Position numbers and translations under genes: made by a program. A stretch of DNA of 43,712 nucleotides from an uncultured Clostridium sp. (GTDB lineage: Bacteria; Bacillota; Clostridia; Lachnospirales; Lachnospiraceae): NCBI GenBank assembly GCA_902496665.1, contig CABVBU010000026.1:1-43712 (forward strand). Reading direction: 5' to 3'. Of this stretch, positions 40,213-43,712 are shown piece after piece. Every line of letters starts with the position of its first letter. Position 1 is the first letter of the stretch. The notes beneath the pieces were generated by a model that was not told the DNA's origin, did not search any database, and saw only the letters and a program-made list of their open reading frames with translations.

Positions 40213-40971
40213 ATGGAGATTACTCTTCAAAATGTCGGAAAACAATTTAAAAACGGGACCCGCGCCCTGGATCATGTGACGTTTACCGTCCCTCAGGGCG
40301 AGTTCGTCTCCGTGATCGGTCCGTCCGGAGCCGGAAAAACCACACTGTTCCGGATCTTAAACGGCATGGAAACGCCGGGGGACGGGGCTGTCCTTTTTGA
40401 TGGCTGCAGCATATCGTCCATGTCCGGAACCGCCAGAAAGAATGTGAAGAGATCCATCGGCACCATCTACCAGGATTTCTGTCTCGTGGAAAATTCCACC
40501 TGCCTTGCAAATGTGCTCACCGCCTGTCTGCCGGATATGGGATTTTTCCCGGCTGTGTTCGGAGTTTACGGGAAAGAGCGGCGGGCAGAAGCCCTGAAGT
40601 TTCTTGACCGCGTGGGACTCTCCGAGAAGTCGGAGGAACCGGTAAAAAATCTCTCCGGCGGGCAGAAACAGCGCGCCGCCATCGCAAGAGCCCTTATGCG
40701 TCATCCAAAGGTTCTCCTGGCCGACGAGCCCGCCGCGTCCCTGGACCCGGTCACCGGGCGGCAGATCCTGACACTTTTAAAGGAGATCCAGAAAAAGGAC
40801 GGCGTCACGATTCTTATGAACAGCCATAACCTTGAATTCTCCCAGGAGTTTTCCGACCGGATCATCGGACTGAAAGATGGAAATGTGGTTTTTGATGGAA
40901 CGCCATCGGAAATAAATGAGGAAATCCTGAGAAACATTTATCTAAGTCTCGAAGACTCCCACCTGTCTTAG
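40213..40971 (+). CDS. PhnC-like ABC ATPase
   Basis: The 252-residue ATPase has Walker A G-P-S-G-A-G-K-T-T near residues 36-44, Q-loop I-Y-Q-D-F near 83, signature L-S-G-G-Q-K-Q-R near 146, Walker B L-L-A-D-E-P-A near 170 and switch His N-S-H-N near 200. The I-Y-Q-D-F-C-L-V-E-N-S-T-C-L-A-N-V-L pattern follows PhnC (I-F-Q-x-x-N-L-V-x-R-x-x-V-x-x-N-V-L). It has an unusual C in place of the common hydrophobic residue. It is the ATPase of the PhnD-PhnE-type importer, and the permease gene follows closely. Confidence 0.9.
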   Translation: MEITLQNVGKQFKNGTRALDHVTFTVPQGEFVSVIGPSGAGKTTLFRILNGMETPGDGAVLFDGCSISSMSGTARKNVKRSIGTIYQDFCLVENSTCLANVLTACLPDMGFFPAVFGVYGKERRAEALKFLDRVGLSEKSEEPVKNLSGGQKQRAAIARALMRHPKVLLADEPAASLDPVTGRQILTLLKEIQKKDGVTILMNSHNLEFSQEFSDRIIGLKDGNVVFDGTPSEINEEILRNIYLSLEDSHLS

Positions 40972-41058
40972 GTTATGAATAATAGAACTCTGCTATTTAT
41001 GCGTTTATCCGTCCCAACGGATCCTTGCAGAGAAACATTTCAGAGGAGGAAGCAATCC

Positions 41059-42621
41059 ATGTACAGAAACCGAAAAAAATATATAAAACCTGCCAGCTGG
41101 ATCCTCTTCCTTCTCTGTTTTTACGCCGCCGCGTCCTTCACCGGATGCGATCCGGCTCTTTTTGTTTCAAGGAGCTCCCATCTTTCAGATCTGGCGGCCG
41201 ACATGATTCGGCCGGATCTCTCCTATTTTCCAAAGATCCTGCTGCCGCTCTTTTACACAGTCCAGATGTCCGTGACCGGTACCGTGACCGGATCCGCACT
41301 GGCACTGATCGTTTCCCCTTTCGGCGCCGTGTCCCTGCATTTTCCGTCATGGGCAAGGCGTTTTCTGCGTCTCCTGATCCAGGTACTCCGGTCTTTTCCG
41401 GCGCTGATCCTGGCCCTCGCCGCAACCTTTCTCTTCGGACTCGGAACCTTTGCGGGAACCTTCGCCATCACGCTCTACACCTTTGCGATCATGACTAAGC
41501 TCACCTACGAGGATGCAGAACACGCGGACACGGCCCCCTATCACGCTCTTATCTCTATGGGCTGCGCCCGTTTCCCGGCATTTATCCATGCCGTCCTGCC
41601 GGAGATTTTGCCCGCGTTTCTGACAAACGCCCTGTACCTCTTTGAGACGAATGTGCGGCACAGCTCCATTCTCGGATACGTTGGGGCAGGCGGGATCGGC
41701 CTGATCTTAAATGAAAAGATCTCCTGGCGGGAGTTCCACAAAGTCGGAACGATTTTGCTGCTGCTCTTTCTCACGGTCTGTGTCATCGAATCCGCGAACC
41801 GGTATTTTACGTCAATGATCCACAGCGGACAGATCACAGAACTTTTTTCAGGCAGCAAGGACCTGTCTAAAAAGACCCGTATCTCTGGACGGATAATCCT
41901 TTTCGTATTTGTGGTGCTCTTCCTCTTCTGCCTCGCGACACAGACTCCGCCGGATTTTTCAAGGACAAGTGCCGCGGCATTAAAAAGTATGGCAGCCGGA
42001 CTCACACATCCGGACTGGACCTTCTTTTTCTCCGCAAAGAAAGACGGGCTCGGCTATCTGCTTCTTGAGACCATCTGCATTGCCATTGTCGGAACAGCCA
42101 TCGGTGCTTTTCTTGCCGCACCCCTTGCCTTTCTCAACACAAGACGCTTTGTCCCGGCACCGGCCGCTTTTTTCTTTAACCTGATCATCATGGCGATCCG
42201 GTCAATCCCGTTTCTGATCTATGGTCTGATCTTTATCCGGGTCTCCGGCCCCGGCGCCTTCACAGGTGTCCTGACGTTAGCAGTCTGCAGCATCGGACTT
42301 CTCACAAAGCGCTTCACTGAATGTCTGGAGGCCATCGATCCCGGCCCGTACCGGGCGCTCCTCGCCATGGGTGTCCATCCGGTTCCAGCCATCTGCCACA
42401 GCGTTCTCCCACAGATCGCCCCGGCATTCTGCTCCGCCGTCCTCTACCGCTTTGACGTCAATATCCGTGAGGCGTCCGTTCTCGGACTCGTGGGCGCAGG
42501 CGGGATCGGCGCACCGTTGATCTTCGCGATGAACCAGTACGACTGGAATAAGGCTGGCGCGATCCTTTTGGGACTGATTCTGCTTGTGTGGGGTGTGGAT
42601 ATTCTGTCTTCACGCAGATAA
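41059..42621 (+). CDS. PhnE-like permease, two permease domains fused
   Basis: The start at ATG 41059 has AGAGGAGG upstream. The longer frame from 40975 has no ribosome site. The 520-residue protein contains two complete permease units in tandem. Each ends with the PhnE contact motif: V-G-A-G-G-I-G-L-I-L near residue 215 and V-G-A-G-G-I-G-A-P-L near residue 490. Preceding each is A-L-(I/L)-(S/A)-M-G-(C/V), the EAA-type loop. A fused PhnE-PhnE would form the whole membrane channel as one chain. It completes the importer with the PhnD- and PhnC-like proteins. Confidence 0.88.
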   Translation: MYRNRKKYIKPASWILFLLCFYAAASFTGCDPALFVSRSSHLSDLAADMIRPDLSYFPKILLPLFYTVQMSVTGTVTGSALALIVSPFGAVSLHFPSWARRFLRLLIQVLRSFPALILALAATFLFGLGTFAGTFAITLYTFAIMTKLTYEDAEHADTAPYHALISMGCARFPAFIHAVLPEILPAFLTNALYLFETNVRHSSILGYVGAGGIGLILNEKISWREFHKVGTILLLLFLTVCVIESANRYFTSMIHSGQITELFSGSKDLSKKTRISGRIILFVFVVLFLFCLATQTPPDFSRTSAAALKSMAAGLTHPDWTFFFSAKKDGLGYLLLETICIAIVGTAIGAFLAAPLAFLNTRRFVPAPAAFFFNLIIMAIRSIPFLIYGLIFIRVSGPGAFTGVLTLAVCSIGLLTKRFTECLEAIDPGPYRALLAMGVHPVPAICHSVLPQIAPAFCSAVLYRFDVNIREASVLGLVGAGGIGAPLIFAMNQYDWNKAGAILLGLILLVWGVDILSSRR

Positions 42622-42739
42622 AATAAATCCCTGCTCATTCATCTCTTTTTAGGACTGTTTCCAGAAATTCCATTCTGCCCAAGAATGTACATTCTACGAC
42701 TGACGTCCAGCATGAACTACATAGATTTTGTAAATAGTA

Positions 42740-42786
42740 AAAAGACCTTTTGACACAAAATAACCAACGATGTCAAAAGGTCTTTT
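42740..42786. terminator. Bidirectional terminator
   Basis: A perfect 16-bp stem (42740-42755 with 42771-42786) has arms beginning AAAAGACC and ending GGTCTTTT, which gives T tracts on both strands. It separates the Phn-type operon from the convergent surface-protein gene. Confidence 0.9.
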
Positions 42787-42815
42787 ATTCATTTTTGACC
42801 CGGACAAACAAGTCA

Positions 42816-43712
42816 TCAGCCGCCTGTCCTCTTCACCCATTCTGTCGCGCCTGTCGACGCAGCAACAGGTTTCAGTCCCTGTTTTTCTACAAATTGGTGG
42901 AGCATCTCCGCAGTCTCAGCGCGGGTAATAGTGCCCTTCAGATCAGGAAGATCGATGCCGTCTGCCATGCCACTCTGTGTGGTATCATAACCCCTGAGCT
43001 GTGCGTAGCGATAAAAGATCGATGCAAGCTGTTCGCGCGTAACAGGATCATCCGGACCAAATTTCTTGCCGTCAAGGTCTCCCATAATGCCGTTTTGCTG
43101 TGCCCATGTTACCGCATCGTAAAACCCTACGGTACCGGGACCGTACTCCACATCGGTAAAGCGGTTCTTTCCCTCAACGGCAGGGCTGCCCGCCATACGG
43201 TAGAAGATCACCGCGATCTGGGCACGAGTGATATTAGCATACGGTGCAAAGGTTGTCGCGCTGGTGCCTGACATCAATCCCTTTTCATAGACAAATATCA
43301 CATCTTTATAAAACCGGTCATTTCCATACACATCCGTAAATGGATTCGCCCCTGCGTTTGGATCGCTCTTTATCCACCCGGCGTAAACCGTCCTGTTTCC
43401 GATCATCCTGAGTTCCGTGATCCTCTGTGTCAATGCCTGATCGGAATACCAGCCGGTAAAATCATAACCCTCACGGGTCGGTATATGATCGGAAAGTCTG
43501 ATCATCTTACCGTAGGTTCCCCCGATTGTACTTATGCCGCCGCCACCGTTCGCATGGAGGTTCAGAGTATAGCTGGTGGTATCGCCGCTGCTGTCGGAAC
43601 TGCTGCTGTCCTTTTTCGGGATCGTCGGGGTCGTTGGAATCGTCGGGATTGTCGGTGTCGTCGGGATTGTCGGTGTCGTCGGTGTCGTCGGTGTCGTCGG
43701 TGTTGTCGGTGT
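42816..43712 (-). CDS. S-layer-homology domain surface protein, C-terminal part
   Basis: The frame is open from the window edge (43712) to the stop at 42816, giving 299 codons of a longer gene whose start is outside. In order it shows a T-P-T / T-P-I linker repeat (about 32 residues), a Ser/Asp-rich stretch, and an InlB-type or Flg_new repeat (Y-T-L-N-L-H-A-N-G-G ... G-Y-D-F-T-G-W-Y-S-D). Then come two full SLH domains (F-T-D-V-Y-G ... I-T-R-A-Q-I-A and F-T-D-V-E-Y ... V-T-R-E-Q-L-A). A third SLH is shortened: its first helix and the G-L-I-x-G turn are missing before T-I-T-R-A-E-T-A-E-M-L. SLH domains anchor proteins to secondary wall polymers, so this is a cell-surface protein. Confidence 0.9.
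   Translation of the reverse strand, partial: TPTTPTTPTTPTTPTIPTTPTIPTIPTTPTIPKKDSSSSDSSGDTTSYTLNLHANGGGGISTIGGTYGKMIRLSDHIPTREGYDFTGWYSDQALTQRITELRMIGNRTVYAGWIKSDPNAGANPFTDVYGNDRFYKDVIFVYEKGLMSGTSATTFAPYANITRAQIAVIFYRMAGSPAVEGKNRFTDVEYGPGTVGFYDAVTWAQQNGIMGDLDGKKFGPDDPVTREQLASIFYRYAQLRGYDTTQSGMADGIDLPDLKGTITRAETAEMLHQFVEKQGLKPVAASTGATEWVKRTGG
43610..43712. repeat. Tandem Thr-Pro coding minisatellite
   Basis: Units of GGTGTCGTC, GGTGTTGTC or GGGATCGTC-like 9-mers repeat to the window edge. On the minus strand they encode T-P-T or T-P-I units of the wall-spanning linker in the SLH protein. Such tracts vary in length between strains by slippage. The array continues beyond the window. Confidence 0.85.

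Noticed and set aside
41138..42005. Minus-strand frames of 95-154 codons opposite the permease gene
   Set aside because: They are antisense to a clearly coding permease, without ribosome sites or recognisable domains.
43610..43712. Short tandem repeats at the window edge as a CRISPR array
   Set aside because: The units are about 9 bases without spacers and lie in frame in a surface-protein gene, encoding a Thr-Pro linker.

Overview
The window looks like chromosome of an anaerobic Firmicute of the class Clostridia, most likely Lachnospiraceae. The reasons are moderate GC, strong AGGAGG-type ribosome binding sites, lipoproteins whose linkers are rich in Ala, Thr and Glu, a TPP riboswitch with an intrinsic terminator, and Gram-positive S-layer and ABC-exporter architecture. 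This is an inference from style and content. No rRNA, tRNA, CRISPR array, prophage or intact insertion sequence was found.

Layout. (1) 0.2-5.5 kb: a DUF2798 membrane protein, then a divergent marR-ABC-ABC operon for a heterodimeric drug exporter with a palindromic operator over its promoter. (2) 5.6-13.3 kb: a magnesium cluster on the minus strand. In transcription order it holds a first P-type Mg2+ ATPase, a winged-helix regulator without a receiver domain, MgtC, a small membrane protein, a second P-type Mg2+ ATPase and a 53-residue membrane microprotein. (3) 13.3-16.9 kb: a FliB-like lysine methylase, a membrane protein, and an AAA-ATPase/PD-(D/E)XK protein. (4) 17.0-29.8 kb: an AraC-controlled sugar operon. 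It encodes an AraF-like ABC importer, then a DUF5107-TPR protein, an AllA-fold protein, an SMP-30 lactonase, an SDR dehydrogenase, an IlvD/Edd dehydratase and an RraA-fold aldolase candidate. Together these could oxidise an imported sugar through lactone and aldonate to a 2-keto-3-deoxy acid and cleave it without phosphorylation. (5) 29.9-32.4 kb: an HD-domain protein, an O6-alkylguanine methyltransferase and an MFS transporter. (6) 32.9-38.4 kb: a TPP-riboswitch-controlled thiamine operon, thiE-thiD-tenA-thiZ-thiX-thiY, for pyrimidine salvage and thiamine phosphate synthesis. (7) 38.5-42.6 kb: a divergent PhnD-PhnC-PhnE-type importer preceded by a structured, terminator-ended leader. (8) 42.8-43.7 kb: the C-terminal part of an S-layer-homology surface protein that runs off the window.

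The strongest unusual signals are two. First, the leader of the Phn-type operon shares the P2/P3/CUGAGA half of a TPP riboswitch, but its second (pyrophosphate-sensing) arm is replaced by an uninterrupted stem that competes with an antiterminator. It lies opposite a genuine TPP riboswitch. Second, two ~200-bp quasi-palindromes (5629-5828 and 32586-32789, opposite orientation) have a conserved core. Their outer arms differ between copies but stay self-complementary within each copy.

All family assignments are from reading motifs by eye. No database search was run.
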